From: Balanoglossus misakiensis
Taxonomy: Eukaryota > Hemichordata
Assembly (NCBI GenBank): GCA_040954595.2
Contig: CM082577.2
Span: forward strand, 3,348,001-3,412,000
Direction of reading: 5' to 3'
Length of the DNA: 64,000 nt
In this document: in pieces, positions 1-11,149 of the stretch
Layout of the letters: each line of letters begins with the position of its first letter
Numbering within the stretch: position 1 is the stretch's first letter
Program-made: the position numbers and the translations under genes
Notes under the pieces: model-generated
Seen by the model: only the letters and a program-made list of their open reading frames with translations
The model's database searches: none
Told to the model about the DNA's origin: nothing

Positions 1-593
1 TTCTCTCGCAAGCGGTAAATTGAATTGCAGACGCTGTGAACCTGGATCGAGAGAAGTGATGACAGTTCGCCACGATCAACTGAGTGGTGTCTGTCGCGAT
101 TTCTGAAGAACTCGGACTCCGGTCACTTTCAACAGGTGCGCCTACTTGTTGCTCTGTTGTCATAGACAGGGGATCTTCTCAAAATTCCCGCTGGAAATCC
201 CCATTCAAGACTCAAGTTAAAAGGCAAGGTACTGTGATTCTATGTTCAGTGAAATCACTGACATGACTGAGGCCATTGTTGCATTCGGCGCTTGAGTACA
301 TTCGACTGATTGAACTTTGTTTCGTATCCTTGGTGACCAGAAGTTTACCTGCCAATCAGTGCAGGGGGATTTACGTGAAATGAATATTAAAGGACCCATG
401 TGTACATCAGCGCTATTAAACTGCATGCAGTTTTTTTAAACCGTTGGAGATGAAAATAATGTTTTCATATAATTGATTTCTGTCCGTACAGCGGTTATTA
501 AACGAGTCACGTTTATTTATGAAACACCCCCAACTCCTGATGGCTGAAAGTGGATCTTTTGCATGCCTCGTCAACTTCGCCTACATACCTTGC

Positions 594-601
594 TGACGTC
601 A
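594..601. promoter_or_regulatory. Perfect CRE palindrome TGACGTCA
   Basis: An exact TGACGTCA octamer, the consensus for CREB/ATF-family bZIP dimers. It is one of at least twelve in the window. No gene start is recognised beside it, so the function is inferred only from the motif. Confidence 0.4.
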
Positions 602-1348
602 TACCAAGACCATGTGATGTGATCCATTAATGCGACAAATAATGCGCCCGGTTTTATCCTCTGTGATCACAATGAAGACAAGGCCACTCCACAAGATAAC
701 AAGTTTCCGGTAAAGTAGTTGCTGTTTTGCACGCGGCCGTCCGGACGAATAACGAGAATTGGAATCTGATGACGTGATAATGGACCGACTTGTGACGTTG
801 ATTGATAGAAAACTGTCGCGGAAGGCTCATCTCTGACAGTCGGTCCTCGACTTGATGAATTTCAAGGGACAACGCCACTGAAGCACGGCCAGACATGTAC
901 TAACTCAAATTAAAATATCGTTTCCCGCCTACTCTGTTGGTGTCATAATTAGTTTGGGTTGTCGTTTAAACTGAAATCACACGTAACTCACCACGCAATA
1001 TATATCGGAGGAATTTCACGAGATGGCAGTTGGCGCCAAAATTTGTGGACTATATTAAAACGTGTACGAGGCTAGGTGATTTTCACGCCGTCATTTGGGA
1101 AAATCAATAAATTTGGCACCACGTCAGTAAGAAAACTAAACAAAGTCAATTAGGAAATAGTTGTGCCCAAAAGGGAAAGTTATGTCGATCAGACTTTCAA
1201 GCCAATGTCAAAGTCAAAAGGACTGTGTTTATGTGGACGACTGTACGTCATCAATTCTCGCTGGAGTCGACCCGAACAGAAAATATAGCGCCACCAAGAG
1301 ATGTACTTAGCTGACAAAAGTTTGCGATGCCAGTAACCAAACCTTCAA

Positions 1349-1362
1349 CCCCCCCCCCCCCC
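1349..1362 (+). repeat. Poly-C tract (14 C)
   Basis: An uninterrupted run of 14 cytosines followed by alternating CGCGCG. It is one of ten runs of nine or more C or G in the window. Confidence 0.9.
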
Positions 1363-2518
1363 GCGCGCACGTTAGCCGGGAAAGGTCAGCCCACGCTGGC
1401 GACCATTACTTTGCGTCAACGTCGAGTAAAGGTCGCGGCGGCGATATTAACTGAGCTTTACTGAAGTATAGCGAAATGGGGTCGCGTTAACGGACATCGA
1501 TTATTTTCCGGCGAAGTTTGTTCTTGACTTGATCGATCTTGCCTGCCTTTATTACCTCTTGCCCTGGTTTATCTTCCCACGAATTGCGGAGGTTAAAAAA
1601 ATCCAACGACGACGTCTTTTGCTAAATCATAAAATCGATGATGATGATGATGATGAGCCGCATCCAGCGACGTTGCCAAGGCAACTCGCCCAAGCGACAC
1701 TCTGCGTTCATGTGGAGAGAGAAAACTGAAGAGGGCGAGTGTGCGGGTTGCTGCTCAGATCGCAATCTGGAATACTCGTGCATTTGGGCGACTGTGATTG
1801 ATCGTGGAGTGCATGTAAACACGGAGGAAGGATTGGGCCATGTTGAGAGGAGACGAAACGAAGATATCGCCGCTAGACTGTCTGAAAAGTTTTTTTTCAA
1901 GAGAGATATTACCAACTGATGCGGGGCGTCGATCAGAGCTTTTAAGATTCATGAAATAAATCACACCGGAGTCAGGCTTGGTTTCATTTTTTTTCGACAA
2001 GGGGGTTCACATGCAAGTATCCTCAAGTATACTCATCACTTAAAAATGAACCACTCTAAGTTTTTAAAGTAAAATCATGAAAATAGTGCAAAAATTAGCA
2101 GCTATTGGGGCTTTAACTATAGCGACAGCAATGATGCAGCCACATCAGAGGGCATTACCCATATAGTTGAATACACATAAGATTCCTCGGTCAATAACTC
2201 CCGAGATACAAATGTAAACAGTCGCTGTCTTAGACAAACACCGCCGTCCTGATCACCGTGCAAATATTAGTGATACATACATCCATGTAAATATCAAGTT
2301 TGTTTACCTATGATGAAAGAGAAATAAATTCGTATCTCGTCACGACACGGCAAAGCAAATTTCTGATCTCAGTTGCCTGACGTTAGTCTAGATGAAGGCC
2401 ATTGTATCAATATTTTAATATTTTCCAGCATTTCAGTCGTACGATGGAACGGCTGGTATAATGATGTTTTAGGAAAGCTTAGTCGTGCCTGCAGACAGTT
2501 CGTTTAAATTTACAATCG

Positions 2519-2606
2519 ACTTTCTGTCTCTCCTTGTCCCTCAGTCTGTCTGCCTCTCTCTGTCTCTGTCTCTCTCTGTCTCTCCCTCTCTCTGTCTCTC
2601 TCTCTC
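2519..2606 (+). repeat. Imperfect TCTG/TCTC pyrimidine microsatellite
   Basis: About 90 bases made almost only of TCTG, TCTC and TCCC tetranucleotides, a polypyrimidine simple repeat. Confidence 0.85.
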
Positions 2607-4661
2607 ATATGGATGGGAAAGTTCATCTAACAAGCAAAGAATAGCGTGAAGACCGGAGAAGGAATAAATATAATTTTATTAACTAAAATTTTCGGTAACT
2701 ACCTAGAATAACATCAGGCACAGGTGATATCAACAAATTACAAGTAAAGAGACTGTACGCCGCGTCACACTTGACCAATTTTTTCGTTGTGTTAACTAGC
2801 AAAACTAGCAACAAACGCTTCTTAACTCGCATGAGATGCATGAGATATTTAAACGCTGGCTGCTTCAGAGCGAATCAGGTGGCGATCTTGTGGCCTCGCT
2901 TTCGATTCTCCCATAAGGACTTGCGCCAAACGGAAGTCGTCGGTTTTTGTGAATCCGCTCCCAAGTCACCGCATCTTCACCGCTTTCTCGCGTTGTCCCA
3001 GGAAAGTCCACTGTATAGCCGTCAGTCAGAAAAAGTTTACGCAAGAAAACGAGCTACTTATCAAGTTACATGATATCATTGCACTATCCTACGCTAAATA
3101 TATACAAATATCGTAAATCCTACTGCCCACAAAAAATCGTGCGAGTTCCGCATCCAATTCTTAAATTTTCAGTATTGAATTTAAAAAAGAGGTGCTTCTT
3201 AAATCCTATGCAGTATATAACAGATATGGTTGTTTATTTTCAAATCTACATTTTCATAGCATATTTGATATCGAATCCTTTGAGGGTATTATGAAGATTG
3301 GCACAAAAATACGGCGTATTTGATTGAATAATTTTAAAGCCGTCAAAACGTTGAATGTGGCTACGAATACGACCACGCGGCCAAGAAAGCTCGGGTGGTA
3401 ACGTTTGCCCTTCTCAATTACCAGTCATCTGTTGTACAGACTCTACACCACACAGATATAATCGGATTTGTAAATACAGATTTTTGTGGAAGAAATCTCT
3501 CGAAAGAAAAACAAATCAGCTATAGACCTCAAAGTAACTAGTATAACTGCTAACGTAGATGAACGAAAATGCATAATCGTCACAGTGAGCAGTTATGACC
3601 GTGAAATTGCTTCAACAAATGGGAACCTGAAACAACAAGAAGAAAAAAAAACAGTAATAAAATCTGCATTAGTGACAATTTAGAGACGGGCTCTTGTTTT
3701 AAGTTCTGGTTTCATTTGCTTTCAATTTCACTGATTTGGAAACTTTCCAGATTTCTCATAACAAGAACCTACAAATTCTTTCCTTTTAGTAGTGAATTAC
3801 GGCGTTGTATTTACTCCTGGATTCATTTTACCGTGGACGACTCAGCAATGTTGAAATGAGCAAAACCATAAATGTGAGTGGGTGATTTTTTAGCTGCAGA
3901 GACCAAGACGCTGATGTATTAGTCGTATGAAAGTCACAGGGGGAGGTAACCTTGACTCTTTTTGCTACTGATATTTGATATTTATGACGGTGCGTCAAAG
4001 TGATCAACGGCGATCGTATTGGAAGCTTAGTCCGTGATTCAAGCGGAAGGTTATTTCCTTTCTCAAAAACTCGATTTACCCGACGTAATCCCTTGTGATA
4101 TAAAATCAAACAACAGATTTTATCACCAGAAAAAAACAACCGATCTAGATCAAGATTACTGATGACTCCGAATACGTTCTTTTATTTTCGAATTTATTAT
4201 CGTTTGTTTGATCGATGAGCTTCCACGCCCGCAAGCTTCATTAGCTGTAACTTTTGGCATTTGAAGTTTCAGTCAGACAGGGAGCTGTCCAAACAATTCA
4301 TATCAAGAAGTAAACTATACACCCACTTACAAGGTCATCTCCAAACCAATTTAAGTCGACTCTTAATTCATACGACACTTATTAGAAGTTAAATTTCTCT
4401 ATTCGGATGCAAACTATACTGGAAAAATTAAGATTTGGCTTGAAAAATACATTAATCACCGTAGGGGTTAAGGGATACCACTTTTCGAACTTTCGCAAAA
4501 TTGCGAAATTCAACATGGCCGCCAACTTTGATCTATTTAGCTGAATGCTAAAAACTACAGCTATTGGAAGTTCGAATCGTTGGCTAATAATGTTCTCAAT
4601 TGAATCGAAATAGAGCACTTGAAATCACAGAGAAATTGAAACTTACGCACGGCTAAACAAT

Positions 4662-4814
4662 CTAAGGTTGTTTATACACGTATCCAACAGCACTCCATTT
4701 ACACTGGGCGTTGGCATATTTCCCCGGCGCGACGCAGTACGTGAAGATGTTGCACTTGCATGAGAACTTACTCTTGGAAGCTGGCTTGCATACTTGTCCA
4801 ACGGAACAGGAAAG
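4662..4814 (-). CDS. CART-like gene, terminal exon with the six-cysteine domain
   Basis: This exon encodes residues 79-128 and the TAG stop. The acceptor CCCGCAG lies at 4815-4818 and exon reading begins CTT TCC TGT. It contains all six cysteines, including the Cys-Lys-Cys pair. Twelve residues follow the last cysteine (ending KQP), whereas vertebrate CART stops one residue after it. An internal GTAAGT in this exon resembles a donor, but using it would remove four of the six cysteines. Confidence 0.72.
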   Translation of the reverse strand, partial: LSCSVGQVCKPASKSKFSCKCNIFTYCVAPGKYANAQCKWSAVGYVYKQP

Positions 4815-5295
4815 CTGCGGGCGAAATGTTAGAAATGAGTGGCGGGAAAAAAAGGAAAGTATGTTCCGTCGGCATGGCAACATGTACATCGTACAGCCTG
4901 TCGAAAACTGCGTTTTCATTGCTTCTTAAGAGTCGCCGAATTATATAGAGTCATACAGGGACCATTAAGACGGTTCGGAAACGTCTGAGATCAAATACTG
5001 ACGTAAATTATGATGTGTACAGTTAACACAAGGGTGTCGAAATTTTTAACAGAACTCTTACAATTGACGAATAATCCTTGATAGAAGTGTCGGTGGCGCT
5101 GATGGGTGAATAGGCTCTCCTCCACAAACTGTTGCCTTCGAATCGGTCGCCGTCTTCGTCGTCAAAGTTTTCATCTAGCAACTCCTCTGGTATTCTGTCC
5201 CCGGCTGGGAAGTAGGGATTTGGATAGGCGACACCAACGTCCAATAAAAGAAACACGCTCAAGGTGAAAAGAGCTATGGCGACTGTCGTCTGCAT
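4662..5295 (-). CDS. CART-like secreted cysteine-rich neuropeptide precursor, two coding exons
   Basis: The gene model joins 5295..5062 to 4814..4662 on the minus strand and gives a 128-residue precursor. Residues 1-23 form a clear signal peptide with a Leu/Val/Phe core, ending GVA before Tyr24. An acidic spacer follows (residues 33-50), then Arg59-Arg60, a typical prohormone convertase site. The mature part carries six cysteines at 81, 87, 97, 99, 105 and 116, spaced C-x5-C-x9-C-x-C-x5-C-x10-C. Vertebrate CART has C-x5-C-x11-C-x-C-x5-C-x6-C, so four of the six cysteines and the CxC core match in spacing. Length is close to vertebrate CART precursors (about 116). CART peptides are secreted neuropeptides affecting feeding and stress. 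The intron is 247 bp, GT..AG, phase 0. An AG acceptor with a pyrimidine tract 12 nt before the ATG implies an upstream 5' UTR exon. The family call is inference from cysteine spacing and precursor layout; a different six-cysteine peptide family is possible. Confidence 0.68.
5062..5295 (-). CDS. CART-like gene, exon with signal peptide and acidic propeptide
   Basis: This exon encodes residues 1-78: the signal peptide, an acidic spacer and the dibasic Arg59-Arg60 site. The start codon is the first ATG after a good 3' splice site at 5308-5311, whose intron end is pyrimidine-rich on the minus strand. The donor GTAAGAG begins at 5061 and leaves the frame in phase 0. The frame stays open for 12 further codons into the intron, but without cysteines. 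Confidence 0.72.
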
Positions 5296-5307
5296 CGTTC
5301 GTGTGTT
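5296..5307 (-). other. 5' UTR part of the CART-like signal-peptide exon
   Basis: Twelve non-coding bases lie between the AG acceptor (5308-5309) and the ATG at 5295. The preceding minus-strand sequence is CT-rich and ends CTACAG, a strong 3' splice site. A non-coding first exon and the promoter must therefore lie at higher coordinates; I could not locate them. Confidence 0.6.
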
Positions 5308-5334
5308 CTGTAGGAGAAAGGAGAAGTCACATCA

Positions 5335-5428
<94 letters not shown>
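5335..5428 (+). repeat. (ATCT)n microsatellite, about 23 copies
   Basis: A near-perfect tetranucleotide repeat of 94 bases. It sits inside the inferred 5' intron of the CART-like gene, beginning 24 bases before the acceptor AG, so its length could vary close to a 3' splice site. Confidence 0.95.
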
Positions 5429-6118
5429 GGTTACGGAATGTGAACAGAGCTCAAACAACGGACGACAGAGTAATTGAATTAAGGCATATAAATAATTCAA
5501 ATCCTTTATTAGTTGGCAATGAGTATTTCACGGATGTTGAAAAGTTATCCCCCAATTCGACCTTACATCATTCACCGGTGATGCTGCGTTTATTGTATAT
5601 GAATGTTGAATTATTCATTTTAATATCAGATTTCCCATTCACCCTAACTTGCACATTTCTGTGGTGGCAACATTCATAAACTTTCCGCCATTTCGGAGCG
5701 CATCGCACCGCCGTAACCTTGCCGACATATCAGTGGCATTCTCCGCTTTGAAATTACGACTCGTCGGCTATTAACGACATTGACGGGAAATAGATAGTTG
5801 AGCTGCCGGAAATTGAAATATTCGAGGCCGTCGGTTCCAATCAAAGCGTCGATATGCCTTCCGACGGCGAGAGATTTGTGTGTGAGAATCCGCAATTTAT
5901 CACAATTTTAGTTTTGTTTGACCGATCAAGTATCGGAAACGCCTTCGTTGACTAGACGACAATAAACACACGGATCAAACAATGCGCCGCCATGAAACAC
6001 AGAAGAGTGTTTATTATAATCATTATGATCATCATCATCGTTATTTATTTCTTCCTCTTTAAAAGAAGACTTAAACAGCGCGAGAGAGTTTGCTGAAGAA
6101 AACGACTGAAACAGATTC

Positions 6119-6126
6119 TGACGTCA
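6119..6126. promoter_or_regulatory. Perfect CRE palindrome TGACGTCA upstream of the CART-like gene
   Basis: An exact CRE octamer about 0.8 kb upstream of the CART-like coding exon. Vertebrate CART promoters are known to respond to cAMP through a CRE. A parallel is possible but unproved, because the transcription start of this gene is not placed. Confidence 0.4.
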
Positions 6127-8059
6127 TAAAACCCAGTAGCATCGCATGGCTTTGCTGAAAGCGCTCCCTGCAAGAAACGAGTCCGTTACGATGCTTGGCT
6201 GGCCCAATACTAAACAGAATATATTTTTTCATCAGTTGCCGTGGGGCGTTTAATGAGCGTCTCATCAACTGGTTGATATAGCAAAAATTACTTTGTACGT
6301 CCGACCTGCCGTTTTGTTGAATTGTTCATAAAGTGTCATATAATGATCGCTGCTTGGTGACGGAGTTCTAGAAATTGATATTGCCTTGGTCACTCGAAAG
6401 CGCGCGCTCCCATAGTGACATGTTTCCATGGTTACGACGTTTTAACTGGCCTTCTTCTTTGCTTTTGTGGACTTGGAGTTGCGGTAGGAATACCATGATC
6501 ACCAATAAGATTGTGGCGGACCTCTGTTGGATTCGCATAGAAGATTCATAAGAAAATTACCCGTGTCGCGCTAATGGCTGTAGTCCCTAAAAGGTCATTA
6601 ACGTAACTGTTGATTTTAAATTTGGGATTCTCTCATCACATCAAATATTTGGTAGGACTTGATCATTGAACATTAATGGTTGGGTGTTTGTTTCCAAAAC
6701 TATTGCACTTGTTTAAGTTTTTAATCTATCTCCCGCGAGTCGTTCCTCAGCGTGTATATACAGTATACATTTGTACATTGTACATGTATACGATTAACGC
6801 TCTCGCAAGCCACAATAAGAGAACGTGTCCGATCGCTTCCGTTCGTTGCCGAGTAACGGGGTTCGGCATGATCTAGGCCTATTTCCTTGGGCAAATTGAA
6901 CTGAGTATGTACAGATTAATTTTCACTTAAAAAACTCTGGAAATTAAGTCACACAATATGGATTAACCTTGGTAAAAATGCATCTCTAGTCTCTGGCAAC
7001 AAAAAATGGCTTGTTTCAAAATTGAAATTCAAGCTTCGTCGGAATTTCCGAATAGCTCGGGTTAAAACAACACTTCGATGCACGACCGACCATTAAATAC
7101 CCTGTGCCGATTGAATGCATTAGCGAATTCCACTGGACGTTTTTTTCCTCGCTCGCCGGAGCGCCGTTAGCGAACACAAAAGGCGTGAAATTGTCGCAGT
7201 CGATAACCCAAAAACTTCAGACAATTGCGGGCACTCTCTGGCTTTTTATAGCTTTGTTCAACCGAAAATTACGTGTGTATTCAATAAAGAATTGTGCATT
7301 AGGAACAGAAAGAGCGCCGTGCATATTATCGTGCTTTCATATTCCAAACGTCGGGGAAATTTGCGTGAAATGCACTCAGCCGTCTCGATTAATGCACGTC
7401 GTTTTCCCGCCCGTGTCAGCGGCGGCCGCGTCCCCGCGGACTTCTCAATGCGCACCAAATGGAACACCGCGCCTCGACACTTTGACACTAGCGATCTTTA
7501 TTCGCGCGCGGGAACGACGTTTGTAATGAGGGTGCAGTTCGTCTGGAAAACAACTTGAGTGAAACCTGTCCCACGTGTTGGCAGAAATCAAATTAAACAA
7601 AGAGAAATAACTCGCGCCCTCGAGATGAGAGAGAGTGAACGATAAATAGGAAAGTTTTTAGCGATTGGTTGAGTAAAAGGAATGCGGTGATTTTGAGTTA
7701 TTACTTTACGCGAATAAAATGTTGCTGTCATGGGACGCAGGCAGGTGATTTCTGCGATGATTATGCAGGACCTGTCGCGCGACATACGCTCTTTTTCCCG
7801 CCACGTGATAATGGTCATCTGAGACGCAGAAGTTGTCAAAACACCTTTTAGACTGCGGCACTTCGTGTTTTAGTTCACCACACATCGCCAACTTCACATT
7901 AACCACACGTTTACTTAGCGCCATAGTACCGGTGTTCAAGACTTCAACCTAGCTGTAACAACCTCTCTACAATATGGCGGGTACAGTATAGGGGTCGTGT
8001 GAATCACTGGAATGATAATTGGCGCTGAATTCCTATAGAGGGCGGTGGTCGAAGAAAAC

Positions 8060-8290
8060 ATGAGATCAGTCAATAAAAAAATGAATTTTCTCATCAGGAT
8101 CGTTGCAGGCTCGGTAGAAGAGAGAGACGCTTTTCAAGACAGTGTCAGCAGTAGCGAGGTAGCTACCAAGCGAGTGGACTTCACTATTTTCCGTGACATG
8201 ATTGCAGGGGAGGGATGGAGAAAAAGTAAATCAATCGAGGTCAACCAAAAAGCACTATACGTGCTTTACAAAGGACGCTTGCAGAAGTGA
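8060..8290 (+). CDS. Unrecognised 76-codon open frame, doubtful
   Basis: The frame runs from ATG at 8060 to TGA at 8288-8290. Its product is hydrophilic, with balanced charged residues and no cysteine, so it looks somewhat more protein-like than most frames nearby. I recognise no domain, signal peptide or membrane segment, and no splice sites or promoter define it. It may be chance. Confidence 0.12.
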   Translation: MRSVNKKMNFLIRIVAGSVEERDAFQDSVSSSEVATKRVDFTIFRDMIAGEGWRKSKSIEVNQKALYVLYKGRLQK

Positions 8291-9436
8291 TGTCCAAGAC
8301 GTTAGTACTCAACGTTAACTTCGCCGCGTATAGAAGTAATGCAATTTGGTGAATAGATTTTCTCAAGTGTGTGCGTTGCCATGTTTCATTTCCGATTTCA
8401 ACACCTGCGCGCGATAAAATGTTCTGAGAAAACGTTGTTCTTCTTCTTTTAAAGGACCTGGTGACGTTTCAATATCTTCAGAAGCTTTCTTCGCCTTGAT
8501 TTAAACAAAATGAGAAAGAGACGCATTGCTTCCGGTGCTAGTCTTTATCCGATGACAAACGCGTTTCTGTTAAAGGTAGCGGTACGTGCGTAAGTTTAAG
8601 ACTAATTGTGCATCTTGCCTTATGGTTTTCAGAAAAAAACATCCGAACAAAAAGCGCGCACAAATTTATGGAACCTCACAATAATGACGTGTGTTTAATA
8701 TTGTTAAGTATCTGATCTGTTGCTGTAGACAATTATAAATACAACCGTTTTACTGTAGATGACACTTGTTAAATCCATATTACCAACCTGGGGCATATGA
8801 TGGAACGCACATGTAAGAAAACCCCGGTGCAATAAATTACCGTGTGCTGAAAATAACTTGTCATTATATCAGTATTCAATTCGTGGATGGTTTCGACAAA
8901 TGTTGGTACGCGACGCAGTACCGAAAAAAACGTATGCCATCGATTAAACATTTAGTGGTAGAAACACGGGTTGTACATTGCACGATATCCGTGCACATAA
9001 CGTGCGACAGAGGCTTACCAAAGCTCTCGACGAGAGGTATACTGGCCAGCGGGCGCAAAGAACGGAGGGTCTTCCTTGAGATATGGAACTTCAAACTCGG
9101 ACGACCGACCACACCCCAGTAAAACTTGCCAGATGGTTGATATTTCCGGCGAAGGGGCCCAGACAAAAGAGAAAGCGCATTAATTGACACGTCGGCAATC
9201 GAGGATAATGGCGCTTCATATCGTGTCCAGTACCAGCATATCCAGCCAGTGTGTTGGTAATAATAGTCACCTATCGGTTGCGATTACGCGCAAAAAATAG
9301 AAGCCTGTGTCCGCGGAGCGTGAGCGCGAAAATGTGGTTTTACGATGCGGTTCACAAAATGGCGGCGTCATACTAAAGTGACTTTCTACCATCGGAAACC
9401 ACTTGCTAGTATAAACCAGTGGTGCGCCGACGGATG

Positions 9437-9448
9437 AAAACCGGTTTT
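9437..9448. promoter_or_regulatory. Grainyhead-type palindrome AAAACCGGTTTT
   Basis: A perfect 12-bp palindrome containing AACCGGTT, the known core of Grainyhead/GRHL binding sites. Two related sites lie at 40658-40678. Function is inferred only from the motif. Confidence 0.4.
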
Positions 9449-10505
9449 AGTCTTTGGCTGAATGTACCGCAATTATGACACTCTATAATTCTGGTAGGAC
9501 TGTCCGGTGGCTAAGCATTCATTAGTACCCATCCCGAATTTGTAGGTACATGTACGTGTGTCGCCCGCACGTATTGTCAAACGCATTTGTCGGTGATGAT
9601 GTTTTTATGTTCGCGTGGATTTGCAGGTAGTTCATTTCCGATATTTGACCTTCTTATGACCTAGCTAGCCTGAAAATTTCTCAGCGGTTGGCTCTATGCT
9701 TGGCACAAATTAGACATATTTTTTCAAGGTCCATCTACTTTCTGTTGTATGCTTCTCAAAGTGTTATCAAGAAGTCCATCGTTCGCGTTACATGACACCA
9801 TAAATTGGGCTCCAAAAGATGAAACACGTTGCATTCTTTGAGAAAGTTCTTTATGGTGGTAACCCAAGGCCAGTTAAATTTCAATTACTATCCAGAATGT
9901 TACTCCGGTGGAAAACAGTCGAGAATTACTTGGCGATGCCGATGTGGATACTTTTCTGCCCAGTTAATTTCAATAAAGAAGACACTCTGTCGGCAGGTGT
10001 TGAATGCAAAACAAGAGGAAATGGCGATGTATTTCCACAGAACGTCTTTCCACGTCCATTAAAATAGAACCGTTCTGAATAATATGGAGTCGTTTGTTTG
10101 AAACATGAAAAGAAGCTGCGATTTAAAATCGTGAACATGCACAATTTCATTTTCCGGGCTTAATTTCCCGTCAGGGTTGACACTGGCATTGTTAGAAGTT
10201 ATTCCGACTGCGAGGTCTCCGTTCACTTTACCAAACTGTTGCGAGACGACCGCCATATTGTTCGTGTCGCAATATTTAATGCATTGTCGTGCAGATGTTA
10301 CAACTTTCTACTGAAAAAAAAACTCACTTCTTTATATCGCCAGTTTATTGACATGTGTTTGGTAATATTACACTCAGCGAAATAATTATTTAACCAAGTT
10401 TGAACGAAAACTTCTTTAAGAATATCTAGCAACGTTCTCTTATGTACTTATATGTAGACGGATGGATGTCACGTGGGAACGAACCAACCAATTAATTTTC
10501 CTTTC

Positions 10506-10607
10506 TAAAGGCCGACGATCGTCTTAAGCAGATATTGACTATATACATTTTTTTGTAACCAGAGTCTCTGGTTTGGCACGTGCGCATATGACGATCGTCG
10601 ACCTTTA
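10506..10607. repeat. Long-arm inverted repeat (18-bp arms, 66-base spacer)
   Basis: The arm TAAAGGCCGACGATCGTC at 10506-10523 is the reverse complement of 10590-10607 except for one mismatch. Each arm contains the palindromic core GACGATCGTC. It could be a small non-autonomous element or a paired binding site. No target-site duplication was recognised. Confidence 0.7.
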
Positions 10608-10703
10608 ACTGGCCCGGGAAAGAACAGCACGCCCGTCCTGTACAAGTTTCACTGGTTAACGCGTGCGTTTATGACAAGCGAAGTGTGAACATCTTGCTCA
10701 CCG

Positions 10704-10730
10704 CACGTATACGCGTATACACGTATACGT
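10704..10730. repeat. Overlapping GTATAC/ACGT palindromes
   Basis: GTATACGCGTATAC (10707-10720) is a perfect 14-bp palindrome and is followed directly by ACGTATACGT (10721-10730). The run alternates purine and pyrimidine and could adopt unusual structures. Confidence 0.7.
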
Positions 10731-11149
10731 ATTTAATGACTTTTCCATGGACAGTTTCTTTGCAGTAAATGATTATCTGTCTTGAGCTTCTTTCCTGGTG
10801 ACAGATAAAGTTCGACTCCGCAATAAAGAAGAAGGCATCTGTTACGATCTGGCGAAGATGTTATCTGGCGCGACGCCGTGAGCGAAGTTATGATGATGAT
10901 AACGTAACCAATCACTGATTCTGGTGGCGTAGTAAATACATGTACATGTACTGTACTGTACTTACGCGGGGTTAAAAGAAGGTGGGCCAGCCACGCTTGC
11001 TTACAAGAGGACACCCACACGTGTCCATTTACCAATATCTAAACCACTTACAAGATCTCTCAGCACTGGTTGAATCGTCATATACGTGTATATGAATTGT
11101 CGATACGGTATCGAGACGCACCGATTCATAAAAATGCACTCTGGTGTGC

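Larger units (their letters stand above)
1..4661. other. Gene-free left flank, downstream of the CART-like gene
   Basis: No exon is supportable here. The open frames present (all about 100 codons or shorter) overlap on both strands, lack splice context and show no domain. The block contains a CRE palindrome TGACGTCA at 594-601, a 14-base C tract at 1349-1362, a short GAT run near 1637-1656 and a TCTG-rich tract at 2519-2606. It lies 3' of the minus-strand CART-like gene, so its right part may include that gene's 3' UTR; no poly(A) signal was placed with confidence. Confidence 0.6.
5429..11040. other. Gene-poor block upstream of the CART-like gene
   Basis: I see no defensible exon. The block holds a CRE at 6119-6126, a CpG- and GC-rich patch around 7130-7530 with overlapping open frames on both strands, a short open frame at 8060-8290, a Grainyhead-type palindrome at 9437-9448, an inverted repeat at 10506-10607 and a cluster of alternating purine-pyrimidine palindromes near 10704-10730. 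The promoter and first exon of the CART-like gene should lie somewhere here. Confidence 0.5.

Noticed and set aside
4560-4585. AGTTCGAATCG resembling a tRNA B box
   Set aside because: No cloverleaf could be folded around it.
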